DNA of 64,000 bases from Neodiprion pinetum (taxonomy: Eukaryota; Arthropoda; Insecta; Hymenoptera; Diprionidae): positions 26,762,607 to 26,826,606 of the forward strand of contig NC_060235.2 of NCBI RefSeq assembly GCF_021155775.2. Direction: 5' to 3'. The notes beneath the pieces are model-generated. The model saw only the letters and a program-made list of their open reading frames with translations. It was not told the DNA's origin and searched no databases. Position 1 is the stretch's first letter, and the number at the start of each line of letters is the position of its first letter. The translations under genes were made by a program, and so were the position numbers. This document shows positions 25,300 through 38,479 of this stretch, piece by piece.

Positions 25300-26506
25300 T
25301 CTGCGAGTCGCACCTTGGCCCGACACTGCGTCGAGCGGTGAAACGAAGAATGAAAGGCAGGGGGGGGAGGGGATCGGTCCGTGAGGTGAGCGATAGTTCG
25401 CGGCGAAAACGCTACGAGCGCCACGAGCTCGTTCCGTCATTCCCTCAGAAGCTCTCGAAACGTGCGGACAGTTGCCGAGGGTTTGCGAGCGGGCAAGTCG
25501 ACGAATTTCGTATCGTACCGAGGAAGGAAAGATATTGATATAAATAAACTGTAGCAGCAATCGAATCAGTGAAGCGTTAGCAAACAACGCGGGTAACGCC
25601 GATGCATTTGTGATTATTACGGAGTGATTTTGTGCCAATAACAGTGTTTCTATGCTGCATCGAGTTATGTGAATGAATCACCGCCAACTTATTTCGTGCG
25701 CGTTCGTTTCGTAGGCTTATTTATTATGCGTCGATTTCATTTATACCAGGAAATTGAAGTGTTTCTCGTTTTTATTTCTCATGGAAACCTTGCGTGATAT
25801 TGCAACGAACAAATTATTTAAACGGAATTAATTATTATCGATTACGCGAGCAGCACATGTTATAAATCTTTTCTTTTTTTTTTTTTTTTGCTACTCGTTC
25901 CTTTGTTTTCTGTTTACTTTTCACTACATCGTCGTAATTCTATGTTATACTGTACGTACGGGAGGGCGCAATGTTGTTACTAAATTTTTACCGGCAAGTT
26001 ATTTATCAACAAAGGACAAGCGCCGAGTAACGCGAGGGATTATTTTACCGGTACATATCGTTAAAATGGGACTAAATATCGGCAAGATTCGAGCAAAAAC
26101 GGTTTATTAACGCGTCTGGAGTCCACCGCCATCATCGGGCGATAGTCAATTGTTTGTTTACCTCGTCGCGTTAGCGTTGCAATTGATCGATCGAGTGAAG
26201 CGAGCCGAGCCGAAGCATCCATACGTGTCGCAAATATCGTGAACGACAATAGAGTGTAGCAAACAAAGTAAAAAGAAAATCGGGTGAACTAACGAGTGTC
26301 GCAATGTAAGGAAAAGTGTTGCGGTATCGGCGGTAAGATTAAATATACAAAAAGTGATCGTCGAGTCGCGCTCCTTCGTTATAAATAACCCGTGAAATAA
26401 TAACGCACCGTATAGCAGATGCGTGGGCAAGGCTCAATTGAATAATATTGAATAACGGGGCCAACGGTGCATCCTAGATCGTAAAACGTCGCCATCACCG
26501 TCATCG

Positions 26507-26547
<41 letters not shown>

Positions 26548-26655
26548 GCCGCACCATAGAAACTTTACTCTCTTCGAACAAGCAAGACCGTATCATCATC
26601 CAGCGGACAAAAGACGCCAGCGCTACCCGACATCCTCCTCTCTTCGAACGCAAAG
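25300..26655 (+). promoter_or_regulatory. CpG-rich island with probable 5' UTR exon ending in a strong donor
   Basis: Around 25300-25530 and 26100-26655 the sequence turns GC- and CpG-rich between AT-rich flanks. A (CATCGT)n tract lies at about 26497-26550. The right end has strong donors, AACGCAAAG|GTAGGTAAG (GT at 26656) or GGTAG|GTAAGA (GT at 26660). One + strand frame over the repeat is open (Ser-rich, then HHRNFTLFEQARPYHHPADK) but has a stop upstream and no ATG, so I read it as UTR. It would suit the first exon of a + strand gene with a long intron. Confidence 0.4.
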
Positions 26656-27301
26656 GTAGGTAAGATGCTTGGCTTGATATTTATTCACGCGGCCCGCCGC
26701 CGGCTGCAAAGCTGAGATGCAGGCAAGGAAGCCGGGGCATTCTCATGCAGGCGATGCACATGTTGCGTTGTCGGGCCGTAAGTCCCAGCCATTCCATTCC
26801 ACAGCTCCGTGAGCTTCCTGCGACCCCATCGCATCGCCCGCAGCGAAAGTCGTCGGGATCGTCCATTTCGACCGTTGCGCAGACATTAAACCAGTCCCCG
26901 AGAGGCTGAACCGGTATCGCTGATATTATTTTCTCGCACGATGAATTATCCGATCTTATTCCGAAAATAATAATGACGGTTGAAAACGAACGAATGAAGG
27001 TGCAAAAGAAAGTTTCACCGTATTGAAATATATGTATATTATAGGATAATACAAGAGTTCAACTATTGATGCGTAACGCGGGTTAAATTTTAGCAATACA
27101 ATATCCCGTTCACCTTGAGTCGAATTTATAAGACTTTGTTTTGAATGATTTACAAAAAAGAAAAGAACAGTTGGGGAATATTCTAAAACGGAGTTTGCGA
27201 AGCTACTGGCCTTTTGGCAATTGAACGTACACGATACTCCTCATTAATCGAATTTTCATTCGCGTTCTTTGTTATTTGCATTGCAAATTTATGCTCTTGT
27301 G
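26656..27301. other. Non-coding DNA, possibly intronic
   Basis: A GC-rich patch at 26690-26880 grades into AT-rich sequence. The 61-codon minus-strand frame at 26681-26866 has no recognised product. Confidence 0.45.
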
Positions 27302-27494
27302 ACGAGGCTGAAACTAGCAGCCAAACGTTGTAATGTTCAATGAAATAAGGTAGTGAAATCCGAAAATCAAAATTTTGTTAAACACCTTGAACCCCCAACA
27401 CTATTGTAGAATTATGAGGATAAAACTGCACTGCATTTTTCTATTTCCGAAAAGTTTAACACATCTGACTGCCAACTCTAGCCGCTAGCTTCAG
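27302..27494. repeat. Dispersed ~200-bp repeat, copy B
   Basis: This is homologous in the same orientation to 202-408. Shared blocks include ACGAGGCTG, GGTAGTGAA, CGAAAATCAA, AAACACCTT, AACCCCC, AATTATGAG, ATTTTTCTATTTCC and AGCCGCTA. Overall identity by eye is roughly 75-80% with a few indels. It has no open frame, no terminal repeats and no tRNA-like box that I can see. Confidence 0.8.
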
Positions 27495-30400
27495 CTTCAC
27501 GTTTGCGCCGGTTAATTCTAATCTTAGATATGTGATAATTTTTTTTTTACAAGTTAAGAATATTGTTTTTTTTTTTTTTTGTTCTATATCTACAGATCTC
27601 CGGATAGTGAGCAAGTAGAAAATGACTAAATAACAAGTGAGAATCGACTACATATCTCACTTGTCTGGATTTAATGTGTTACAGTTTATTTCGTTAGTAA
27701 ATAGATTATCCACGAGAAGCGTCTGAAATAGATTTCCCTTTTCAATCGTTCGGTTATTCAAATAATTTTGTGTACAGAAGCGTAACGAATTTTTAGACTT
27801 TTATAAATAAACTATATACTTTACTTTAACAAAATTATAATAATAAAATATATACGTATAATTTTATTTCGAACCAGTTCTTTTTTTTATAAACGTCTCG
27901 TCGACAATCAAATTAGGAATTTGAATTATTAGTAAAAACTAACGATATGAAAATTTGTTATATATTTTTATTCGACCAATTCAACTTGTTACAAATTTTA
28001 TTCTTTTACTTTGACACGTATAAAAAAACAGTGAATATCAAAGAATACTCTTTTACGTGCGGTGGCATCATCGGTACACGCCACGTGAGATTTTTTTCGC
28101 ATGCAGAACCTGATCGCAATTTCGTTCAGATTACGCTTTTCGAAATGTCGTTTAAATTATTTTCTCGTCGATGCAGGCTGAATGCTTCAATGCCTGACAA
28201 GAGAACAGGAGAGACAGAGAGAGAGAGAGGAAGGGGGGAGAGCGAAAGAGAAAGATGGATAGAGAGAGATAGAGAGTGACAGAAGTGTGCTGTAATATGC
28301 GATGCGTCTGTACAGTATGACTTATACGGGGTTAGGTACATTATTATACGTATGCATACTGCGAGCATCATCGAGTTATGTACATACAAACGATACGTTT
28401 GACGACAGTAAAGAGCCTCGTACCATTGCGAGTATGTGCAAACGAAATTATCCGTTCACTTATAAATACAATCGACCAAGCCAAGCCGCATTATGCGGCC
28501 AGACACAACGTTGTTTGCATAAAATTGTATTTGCGTGTATATTCCGTCAATTATTCTGCCTCTGTGTAACGTTGCTCTGCGATGGTCAGAGCTCGCTGAC
28601 TCGTGGAAGAAAGAAACAAAGAAGTCAACAATGACACATGGTTCATACCGTACCGAAATGCATGTCTAACAGATCATCGAAAGTAAATTACAGCAATAAT
28701 CCAGGGGTAAAGTAGTTTTTAATCAACGATTGATCGAGCATTAGCGATATTTTATGTTCGATCTTTTGCGCTAATGTTGTCACTCGAAACTTGAAATCTT
28801 ATTGCAAAAACACGGCTCCGTCTAGTGCGTATGCACACTCAAGTAAAGTCTCGCCTGGCACGAGACGCTCACTCGTTTCTAAACGTGATGTTGGCTGTTT
28901 CGTGATTTAAGAAGCGCGTTATTTGCCTTAGCCAGATTTATTTTCACGACAGTTGTTTGTTAAACTCGCGTTCCAGGGACAATATGGATGTAAAAAAAAT
29001 TTCTGAACGACTCTGCAAATCACTTTTACGCCTGTAAGATTAATTTTAAGCTTACAGCGATGCACTTATTCCACACAAGAAAATCGTTTACATGCAATCC
29101 AATATTCGCCACCTTAATGGCAACCTTCGGCGATAATGTTCACGTACCAACTGTTGATCTGTAAATTTTGCAGGAATCTGTTTGGAACTTTTTTGAGAAC
29201 TATAGGAAAATTCTTGTAATCTGTAATGCTTCCGCATATACGAATTTAAGTTGAAGAAAATTACTTGCACATTTCTCGACCAAAAGAGTGGATACATATT
29301 AAAGTAAATATCAGTTGTTCGCGCGTCGGAGGAAAACCAATTTATATTGTAAAACGTCGGGCTCAATCCGATTTCGAGAAAACGTAGCTACTGGATATCG
29401 ATAAACTAGTTGGACTTGAATAGCTTGTAACTTGCATAAATTTCACAAGATTTCACAAGAAAAGTAGGTCTAGAAAAAGCAGGAGACTTACGACGATGAT
29501 TGAATTTAAAAATATGACGGTACGCTTGTAACTTTGCATTATAAAATGAATTTTTATTTGCAATACATCAGTCTCGTCGTTGTACGTAACATTTTGTGCC
29601 TATACGTTATACTGCAGTTTTCCATGCATGCACATTTTATACACATGGATATTTTTTTCGACATTATGCGAGATTAGCATTCATTTAATACACTGTCACA
29701 TTAACACGCCGCGGGAAATGTTATTTTGTTCTTATCTTTGCGTGATAATTAATATCTCCTCCGGTATATACCGAATTCGATCGAATCATTTCGTCGTTTC
29801 GCATCACGTGCTCGTTCATCGACGAACAATTGTGAGAATAAATTACGGAGGTACAATATCGTGAACTGACAATAAAATATCATGTATCCGAAATCTACGA
29901 ACATTTGCAAGGAGTTGTGATAACAATAATAATATTAAACTGGCTCGAATAAACATTCAACAAATGTTGTTAAAAGATAAGACTTCTAAAAAATGGAATT
30001 TATATTCAGAAAAATGTCTAATCGACACAATGAAAAGTTTCATAAGACCAATAAAATCGCTCTCGTCATTCTTGAAATAACGAAAAAAAAATGTTTTTGT
30101 AGATAATGATCGATTACCTTTTCGTAGGAAAATTTTGCGATTGAATGAAAAAGTAATTCACTTTGATTCGCTGCGAGAAATGGTTAGGAAAAGACTAAAT
30201 GTTTAGGTAAACAATTCAATTATGTCCGAAGGAAGATAAAAAGACTTTTTGTCAGCTGATAAAATTATTGATCAGATTCGTTACTCGAAATAAAAAAGCT
30301 AGTTGTAGGTTGTCGTAGCTCGGGGTGGGGGGGTTGGTCGGTCGTTCGTGTGTAAATCTACATTTCCTTCATACATCAACAGTTGTAAGCACGCGAAGCG

Positions 30401-33372
30401 CAGACTGAAGGAAAGGCTTGGTTCTCTCGTCGGTTCGCTTCCTCTTTTTGGTATATACGTACAACATGTATGTATATATATATACATGCGTATACAATAC
30501 GTACATAATCTTTTCCTTCTGTATTTTCTTTCGTTTCCTTCCACTCGCCGTTAACCGTTCGTATACAGCCCTGTAATCCTCGGCGCCATCTGCAAGCCAA
30601 GAACCCTTGAGCCTCAAGGTTTGATGAGACAAGTCCCAAGCCTGCAAGGCCCCAAAGCCGAAGAACGTTCGTAACGTGGAATACGCGTAGTGTACCGCGT
30701 TTGACACACAACGTGTATGACGAGGAGTTGCATAATCGATTGGCTAATTGGTGCAGCACTGAGATGTCGAAACCAACTCGATCGTTGAACGCTTCGTCGG
30801 ATTTTCTTTCTTCACTTATTATATCATACTTGTTACTATCCTACATAATGTAATCTCGTTTAATTCTTCTTCTGATTCTCTACACCGTTCTACTATTTGA
30901 TCAACCAATTTCCGTAAACCGCTGCCAAGGGATTACTTCCAACAGTCCGATGAGCATGAATTTTGCCAATAACCAACCCCAACTACGGCAGTATTCCCAT
31001 CCTGAACTCGGCTACAGATATCGCGATGTTACGACGATGATACCTAACCCTGCATACGCGATAAGTTTTATTGTCCACGGCGTGGTTGGTGGGCACGAAC
31101 CGCAGAACCTTCGTCAGCACGTATGATACAGCACGGCATGGCGAGAATAATTCACGTAGTCGGACAAGCGATGCGAGGGGAGTATAACGAGGCCAGGCGT
31201 GTAGGGTCACCGGCCGTCTTATCGTACTTCGAGTAAATATCTTTGACGTACTTGAAACGAATATTTGCATACGTTAAGCGACCCGACATGTGTGCCGTAC
31301 TATGCCTACTTTCCGGCCTAAAATCTTGACGTCTTTCTTTTTGCAATTGCACATGTCGTGGTCTTCTCGTACGAAGCATCAATTTTGTGAAAACGAGATA
31401 AACCGTGTTTCTCATCTACCTTGGCACGTCGGAATTCGACAGTTATGCGCGATTGACGAAAAGCTTCTTATCGTTAGTTTAAGATAATTCAGAGTTTAAC
31501 GAGCGTTAAGTAACTTCTGCTTCATACAATCGTTATAATCCTCAACTACCGAGTACCTACAGGTTGTGCCAAAGTTCGATGTACACTTACACTGCGAACA
31601 CGCTTCGTTCGTGAAAAACATGGTGTGGCATGCGGGAACGCGAGAAAAGAGAATCCGGATGCTCGAAATAACCTGCCTGCACTGGCAATAGGTACATACT
31701 TACACAACACTGGCACGGGAGGTTATATGCTACTCCGTACTTACAAATACGGATATAATATGTGTAATAAAATCCCGCGAGCATCGGCATTTTGCAGTTG
31801 GGTTTACGGCGTTGCCCTTGGTGCATGATGCTCGGAGTTTATTTTATAAACCTAGATACGTACGGGTTCAAAGAAGAATCACTGAAAACTGCTCAGGGAG
31901 TTAAATTATGCCACTGTTCCGGTCGTGGATATTCCGCTTTTATCGCGGTCATTCGTTTCAAAAAGATCTTCGGTATATAATGTTACGTGCGCGTGATCTA
32001 CGGAATCGGCGGCACCCTTATAGATCTTTTTTTTTCTATTCAATTTGATGGCGATTATTTTTATTCATCATTTTTCAGAGCTTGTCGAAAAGGATCGGGA
32101 CAGGCCAAATTTTTGGCCCGGGAGAAATCAAAGAACTTTGTTTCGGTCAATTTATTGACACCTTTCTCTCTCGTTTGCTACTTTGTTGCGCGTAAATTAA
32201 ACGGGAACAGAACGACGAGAGCCGAAAAAAGAACTATGGTGTAATATTTCATTTTTTGTTCGTCGTTGGAGCAAAAATTTTCTTGAATCAGATAAGTAAT
32301 TATTTACATGTACTCTGACTGAGGTAAATAACGACGTCTTGGACGTGGAATATAAAAACATTATAGTCAAGTTATGTACGAGTACCTCGATGCAGTAGTG
32401 TTTGAATATTATCTCCCGAGACAATTTTTAATTCCCTTGGTTTGAGAAAAAAAATTCCATCTGACGTATAATAACAAACTACAACTGCAGACGTATCGGG
32501 TTTCTAATTTATCATGTAATATTTCAAAAAAGGTAGCTAGGACAAGTTCGATTATTACTCAAATAACAGTCGAATCTTTTATCGGTTCCATTTCAGTCCC
32601 ACGCATAGCTGAAGTTCGTGTAATCACTGTACCGACAATTGCTGATTTCAGTCATGCTCTTGGATTATTTAAATTAATTTTAGTTCCGATGTTTTATTTC
32701 ATATATCTTGACTTTGACGTCGAGGTCAAACGTTAGGTAAAAGTATGTTCACGTGGAACGGTGGCTCTCTCGAATTTGCAAACGCGGGGTAGAAGTGCAT
32801 TGAAGTACAATACGCAACGTTTAGAGTATATAAAAAGTCATTGTTACAGAACCCAATCCATTCCAGATGAAAAACAAATTCTAAAAACTGCTCATCACTC
32901 AAAGTATCCGCTTATGAATCATACGAACATACACTTTTAGTTGGACTATCAGAGCGATGTCAAGCTTCTTTGAACCCGCGAATCGCGCAGAGTAGTGGAG
33001 TAATTCGAAAAAGTTCTCACGAGGGATTGTTCCGCGTACTTGTATCTTTCGGGCATAGCTCGATTCGAATCCGTGGATATCATAACTCGAAAGAAATTAA
33101 GAACCCGACAACAGCCATTCCAGAGACCAAGTCTACAAGTACAGATATAAAATGCGCCAACGTCAAGTCCGGTGGTAAAGCTGAAGCTAGCTGCCGGAGA
33201 CGCTAAGCTTCTTTTGTAAAATAATGTAGATTTCGATGCTCGTGATTTTCTAACAGGCATTAGTCCGCGTGGCCGCTTAGACTTTGTAGTCGGTACGAGC
33301 TTCAGTGTTGTGTAATCCGAACCTACGAGAAGAATGATTCTGGATTAGCACCCTACCTGAAGGTGGTAGTGC
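27495..33372. other. Non-coding DNA with a GA microsatellite
   Basis: A GA-rich tract lies at 28205-28280. A perfect 15-base palindrome (CCTTGAGCCTCAAGG) sits at 30605-30619 in a mildly GC-rich patch (30560-30720) that is open on the minus strand for about 110 codons, without recognisable homology. Frames around 32949-33260 are open on both strands but also unrecognised. No gene is called. Confidence 0.45.
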
Positions 33373-33376
33373 TTAA

Positions 33377-33617
33377 CCCTAGAACGGTAACGTTACTTTT
33401 TTTTTCTATCCATTCCGGCAACATGAGTGGCGGAGGGGGGGGGGGGGGGGGGGGGGGTGTAAAACGCCCCGATCTTGTAAATTCCATCTCTCGGGTACAT
33501 CATATTATTAAGGGTCCTGTAGGGTCTCATTTTCTTCGTTTTTCTTTTAATAAAGAATCACGTGGCGTAAAAAATTCGCGTGGAATATATTTTTCAACCC
33601 TTGTTACTGTTCTAGCG
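33377..33617. mobile_element. 241-bp piggyBac-type MITE flanked by TTAA
   Basis: TTAA at 33373-33376 and at 33618-33621 flank inverted ends. The left end CCCTAGAACGGTAAC matches the right end read in reverse, CGCTAGAACAGTAAC. The TTAA target site plus CCCTAG start is the signature of the piggyBac superfamily. There is no transposase, so it is non-autonomous. A 23-base G run (33435-33457) lies inside. Confidence 0.8.
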
Positions 33618-33621
33618 TTAA

Positions 33622-34139
33622 ATGTGGTCATTATCGAATATCGTTGCGTTACCATGGGCTGAAGTATATCTCAGAATAAATCATAGAAAATAAAAGGAAA
33701 CTCTAGCTTCTCATATTTGAGAGTCAGATGAGTTCTGTTTCAAACCCTTTCGATTTTTTCCTTTGAATAACATATCTAAGTTTTTTGGCATTTCGGGTTC
33801 AATCCATTTACCAAAACAGCTTTGATTTTTTAACATGTTAGATATTACCAAGTTTCAAACTTTTCGATGCAACAAAATATATAAGGGGAAAATAACTGCC
33901 AACTACCAAAAATCCTACATCATTGGAATGGGGAAAAAATTTGAAGACCTTGGGACTGAACGTGGAGCATAATCACACGAGCTTAGGGTTTCGGTAACGC
34001 GTTATATCAGCTATTTAGAGACATTTCAGCCCATAAGAGTAACGAAGTACCGCAATGACCATATTAAGAACCACCCAGATGTATTTATCGGTAAAAAAAT
34101 ACACCGTTGCGATTAATCGCGTAGATTCGTCGCATCTTC
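33622..34139. other. AT-rich non-coding DNA
   Basis: Nothing is recognised on either strand. Confidence 0.5.
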
Positions 34140-34950
34140 TTGTCAATTCTACGTGTACCGTGGCATTCACGGCTGCATGTCCAAGCCCAGACGGCAGGCA
34201 AGGCAGTAGTCGACCAGCCTGGCCGCCTCTGTACACTCGAAGCTGATGTTTCGTATATACCGTTTGTTTGTTCCTTCGTTCGTACGTTCGTTCGGCCAAG
34301 TAATTTCTCCACCACGGTACGAAGCTTCGCTGCGAACGGAGCAGAACGAGGGCTGCTGCTGCTGCTTCTGCCCGGGTGATGGCGGAGGAGATGAGAACGA
34401 CGCGATCTTCGGGGGCTGAGAGGGGAGGCTGGCAGAAGAGGGATGCTTGCCTTCATACAGGCGCGCACACACGTTTATATACACACCTTTATATAGCATC
34501 GCGAGCCCGCGTTCAGAGAAGAAGAAGAAGAAGACGAAGAAGAAGAAGTACTAGTAGTAGTAGTAGTAGAGGAGGAGGAGGAGGAGGACCTTACCGACGT
34601 GCTGCATGGCGGACGACAGGGCGAAGGGGAGGAGAGGGAGGTGGTCTCTTTCCTCTGGCCTCTCTCGTTCCTCCTCTTCCTCTCCTCTCCTCTCCTCTCT
34701 TTTTCTTTTCCTATTTCGTTTCCCTCCCCCCTCGACCATCCCGCTCAGCGTTGCCGTCCTGCTTCTCTCGCACCTCTGCCTGCCGGCCTGCTTGCCTGGT
34801 GCGGCTCAAGCTCGTTCAATACTCGAGAGAGAAGCCAGCCAGCACAGCTCTTGCTCGAGTCGCGCGACCCACAACCGAACTTTTGTCGGACCCCGGGTGT
34901 CTACCTGACTCACTGCAACTAGGACAAAAAGTGATGGGTATTTTGTGAAA
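34140..34950. promoter_or_regulatory. GC-rich island with GAA/TAG/GAG and CT tracts
   Basis: A marked base-composition shift is seen, with GAAGAAGAAG, TAGTAGTAG and GAGGAGGAGG runs at 34518-34588 and a CCTCTCCTCT tract at 34670-34735. Frames are open on both strands in several registers, which is typical of low-complexity GC-rich sequence rather than one coding frame. A promoter or 5' UTR role is inferred from composition only. Confidence 0.3.
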
Positions 34951-36480
34951 GGGACGGCATGGAAGCGAATCGGATACAAGAAAAATTAGACGAATATTCG
35001 GTTCTTTGGTAAACGATCCTGGCGAAGGACTTCGCAGGCTGTAGGATATTAATTGTACCTGCTCACGGTTGTCTTATGGTCATTTCTCGTCGCGATTGCG
35101 GTCTGTGGAAAGATTCGAGAGTATGGGCATATCAAGTTTTGCGATATATCGTGCTTGATCTAAAACTCGAACCGTCGTCGCACCGAGGATGAGAAAAATG
35201 TCAAACCTTGTATGTTGTTAGAATATTTTAGTGAAATGGGCGTCGTTTGGATGATAACGGTATCGAGATATATTGTTGGAATTATAAGGAAATAGGATTG
35301 AAGTAACCATTAAGTGTGATTATACTCGTCGACGCTACATTTTATAGTTATTGCAACGTTAAATCAGTCCTCTTGGTTAACACGGATTCATTCTTGCAAC
35401 GATGAATATCTAATTATCGCAATAATTATACGAAAATATAGTACGATTGACCATACCTAAAATAATAGTTAGACATACTGGATTATTTCCTGGTTACACA
35501 TACCTACAAAACTTATTTTCGTTTTTTAACCATTACCATACGGTCGTATTCGTTTTTGATTAGAAATGAAAGAGGTTGAGGACTGTTTGGTAGCCGCAAC
35601 TAGAAATTACATTCTGCGTGACAATGACAACGAGTTTCGGTGACGAAGGAATGCGTCATTTAGCCGATTTTCAACATTTTATGATTACTAAGGTTTTAAT
35701 GACTGGCCAAGGACTCCAAGTATCGAAACTCATTGTCAGAATATCAATGACAATCATGAATTTGTCATCAAAACTTCGGATACGTGATTTTCTGAGATCC
35801 TAAATTACGCCGGTGATTAACAACACCCATAGTACGTCTCGATTATTTTACGACTTTGCTGATCGCACGGTAAGCAAATCGGAGGAATTATGCGATAGCT
35901 TTGTTTGTGTTGATCGATGATTTTTTGGATGTTGAAAAAGTTGCCGAAATTTATACAAGTCGTCATAATTTTCGCGCTACTAAATTGTCGTTGAAATCCG
36001 GCATATCATCGCGAAGATTTTTATTGAGATGAGAAAATTTAATTGCCGTATCGCATCCAAAAACAAAATGTCAGGATTTTTATATCGTAATGTGCTTGAA
36101 ATATCTTAGGATTTGATTTAGAAACGGAGTTAAACGTATACCGTTATATACAAGTGCATCGTAATTTTGAAAGATTTCTTAAACTGAAATCCTTTGTTGA
36201 AAAAGCAACTACGTTATTGCATATGCAGACAAACTTGTTCATTCCGGAAGGTACTTGACCTTGTGGGAAGGAATTCGGCTTCCGATAAAATATATTTTGG
36301 TTAAAAACGGCGGAATATTTTTACTGCACCACCCTCCTTTACGCGTAAAAAAAAAAAAAATGCCGACAAGGGTCCGAATGAAATCGTCGGACTATTAAAC
36401 AAAAAAAAAATATTTTATAATAATTAGTAACCTGAGAGAATACGTTACGTGTAGTTAAGGATAGTCGAAACTCGCAAACA
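34951..36480. other. AT-rich non-coding DNA
   Basis: No gene is recognised. An A run lies at 36346-36360. Confidence 0.5.
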
Positions 36481-36945
36481 TCATTTGGATCAATTCCTTT
36501 CATCGATGGCCTATCACAAAACATTAAAAAGATACTATCGAAAGAGAGCATTAATGTATCGTATAAAATTATTAACACTTTGAATAATATATTTACATCT
36601 TTAAAGTCGAAAATAGACATACTAGAACAAAGTAACATTGTATGCGAAATCGAATGTAAAGATTGTGGCAAACGTCACATCTGGTCAATCCTCACAGCAT
36701 TTCAAAAAAAGAATGGCAAATCATAAGTACGATCTCAAAACGCGTGATCCTGATAGATTTGCTCTGGCTGAGCATTCATTGGTTGAAGGCCACAGTTTTG
36801 ACTTTGAAAATGCAAAAATAACTGACAAAAAACTAACTGGCATAAGAGGCTTATCACAGAAATGATACACATATCCAAAAACAATACTGTCAACAGAAGA
36901 ACTGACATTCAAAACCTGGGCCACCTCTATTCTGACATCATTTAA
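36481..36945 (+). pseudogene. Penelope-like retroelement: RT C-terminus and GIY-YIG endonuclease, frameshifted
   Basis: The translation recovers the tail of a Penelope-like element polyprotein in three reading-frame pieces. The first piece (about 36481-36682) includes PFIDGLSQNIKKILSKESIN, TLNNIFTSLKSKIDILEQSN and the Cys knuckle CEIECKDCGKRH. After a shift of about one base near 36682 comes GQSSQHFKKRMANHKYDL and ALAEHSLVEGHSFDFENAKI. A second shift near 36845 leads to RLITEMIHISKNNTVNRR and DIQNLGHLYSDII, with a stop at 36943. Such elements are reverse transcriptases with a C-terminal GIY-YIG nuclease. The G-Q-x-S-Q-H-F-K-x-R-x-x-x-H core and the E-M-I-H-I block are typical. The upstream RT catalytic part is absent, so the copy is 5'-truncated and dead. 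Confidence 0.85.
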
Positions 36946-37200
36946 AATTGTCTTTATAAATTGGCATAAACTGTTATGAAAACAATTAGGCTAATCCACC
37001 AACAAATCTGTTAACAGGCGGATGACATTCAAAGTTTGTTGTTAATTTAAATATTAAGAGAACAGTTAGCTTAGTAAATGGAAGTTGACACTCGCAATGT
37101 AATTCATGTAAAAATCTGTAATTTTTTGTATATTAATTTAAAGAAACCTGATGATGGTAGGCAGGGCTTGCCGAAACGTCGTATAGAAAAATAAAGTTAG
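36946..37200 (+). mobile_element. 3' tail of the Penelope-like element
   Basis: This is non-coding sequence after the last stop of the endonuclease remnant. It ends with the hammerhead-like motif at 37148-37180 and an AATAAA-containing stretch at 37189-37194. The downstream limit of the element is uncertain and may run a little past 37200. Confidence 0.6.
37148..37180 (+). ncRNA. Hammerhead-ribozyme-like core motif of the Penelope-like element
   Basis: CTGATGA (37148-37154) is followed by one T. Then a 7-bp helix pairs 37156-37162 with 37166-37172 (two G-U pairs, loop AGG), followed by GAAA (37173-37176) and CGTC (37177-37180). This is the order CUGAUGA - helix II - GAAA - GUC of a type I hammerhead. 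Penelope-like elements are known to carry minimal hammerheads near their ends. Helix III would be only the self-complementary ACGT, and helix I pairing is weak, so this copy is probably degenerate or acts only as a dimer. Confidence 0.5.
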
Positions 37201-38479
37201 GCGTTTAATTAGCATTGTTTAAATCCTGACCGTCATCCAACGAAATCAAATAGTCATAAATATCATTTCCCACAAGTGTATTAGAAATATTTTGGCATAT
37301 TGAAATTGTTATGAAACCGATGCTTCGTGGTTGCTCGTCAAAAAAAGAAAAAAGAAAAAGAACCAACCGAAACAACAACAACAACAACAACGATCAGTCT
37401 GAATGTAATCAATTTACTATAGAAACGACTGAAGGATTAAAGGTCCGCGCTTGTATTTAGTTTAAATTAATTTTCATTCGTTTTAATGAACAAGTTTTCG
37501 AGTCTGACTTTCTTTAATAAAGGTTTCATGTGATAGACTAGAAAATTTAACTATAGAATGGCATAGAAACAATTGATAACGTTAAAATATGAAGGAAACA
37601 CGTTGAAATAAAAATCACTAGTATATTCTATAACTCTTTAGAATAAATAAGGAACTTAAATTTGCATAACGTCAGTTTGTTAATGCCGTATTACGATTTA
37701 TCGAATATCAAACAATGACGAAGTCGCGAAGTACGTAACAAGTTTGTCGTAAAAGAGAATCGCATCGTTATAACGACGTAACGAGCTTCAACCTGACAGT
37801 AAACGAGAAATATTTCTATCATGTCGTTGATAGTTTGCAAGCCATTCCATCCATATCCTAGCGCTTCCACATTGTATTCTATTATACGTTACACGAATTG
37901 TGTTACAAACAGCGATTATACACATGACACTTGTAAGCTGAAAATCCGTTTTTTTTTTTTCGTCTTTTAAACCCAGGTTTCCGAACCAACCCGGATAAAA
38001 TTGAGTTTAATTCGTTGTACATGTTTGTGACGCTTTAATCATTGCATTTTTGTTTAACGTCATTGAACATGGAATTAGTGAGGTAACCCGTTTGGTCATT
38101 TTATTAACTTTAATCAATATTTTAATGTTCAAATCAAACCACACTATAAACAATTTTTGTTTTCTGCAAGTGCGCTAGTACAGTTTTCGCCCAGTAAGTG
38201 TTCATGATACACTACGAACGAGTTCAAGCTCATGTTTATTACTTTAAGATAATAGTTACTATAGCATATTATTCGAAGATCAATCGGTCATTCTTACGGT
38301 TTCTCAGTATGGAATAATCACATATAATTTTAAATGTATACGCTTTTCACTTTTCTTAAAAAAACAATATTAAAAGATGAAAAAAATGTTCTCTTTCTTT
38401 CTTTCTTCTTTATTTCTTTTTTTTTCTTTTTTTTTTTTTTTTTACGTCGGGTAAAACTCAGCGTTTTTAACTTATTCAG
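37201..38479. other. AT-rich non-coding DNA
   Basis: No gene is recognised. An (ACA)n run lies at 37374-37391, and long T runs lie at 37951-37960 and 38418-38443. Confidence 0.5.

Noticed and set aside
34376..34948. 190-codon + strand frame with Arg10 and Gly runs
   Set aside because: The composition comes entirely from GAA/TAG/GAG repeats and CT tracts.
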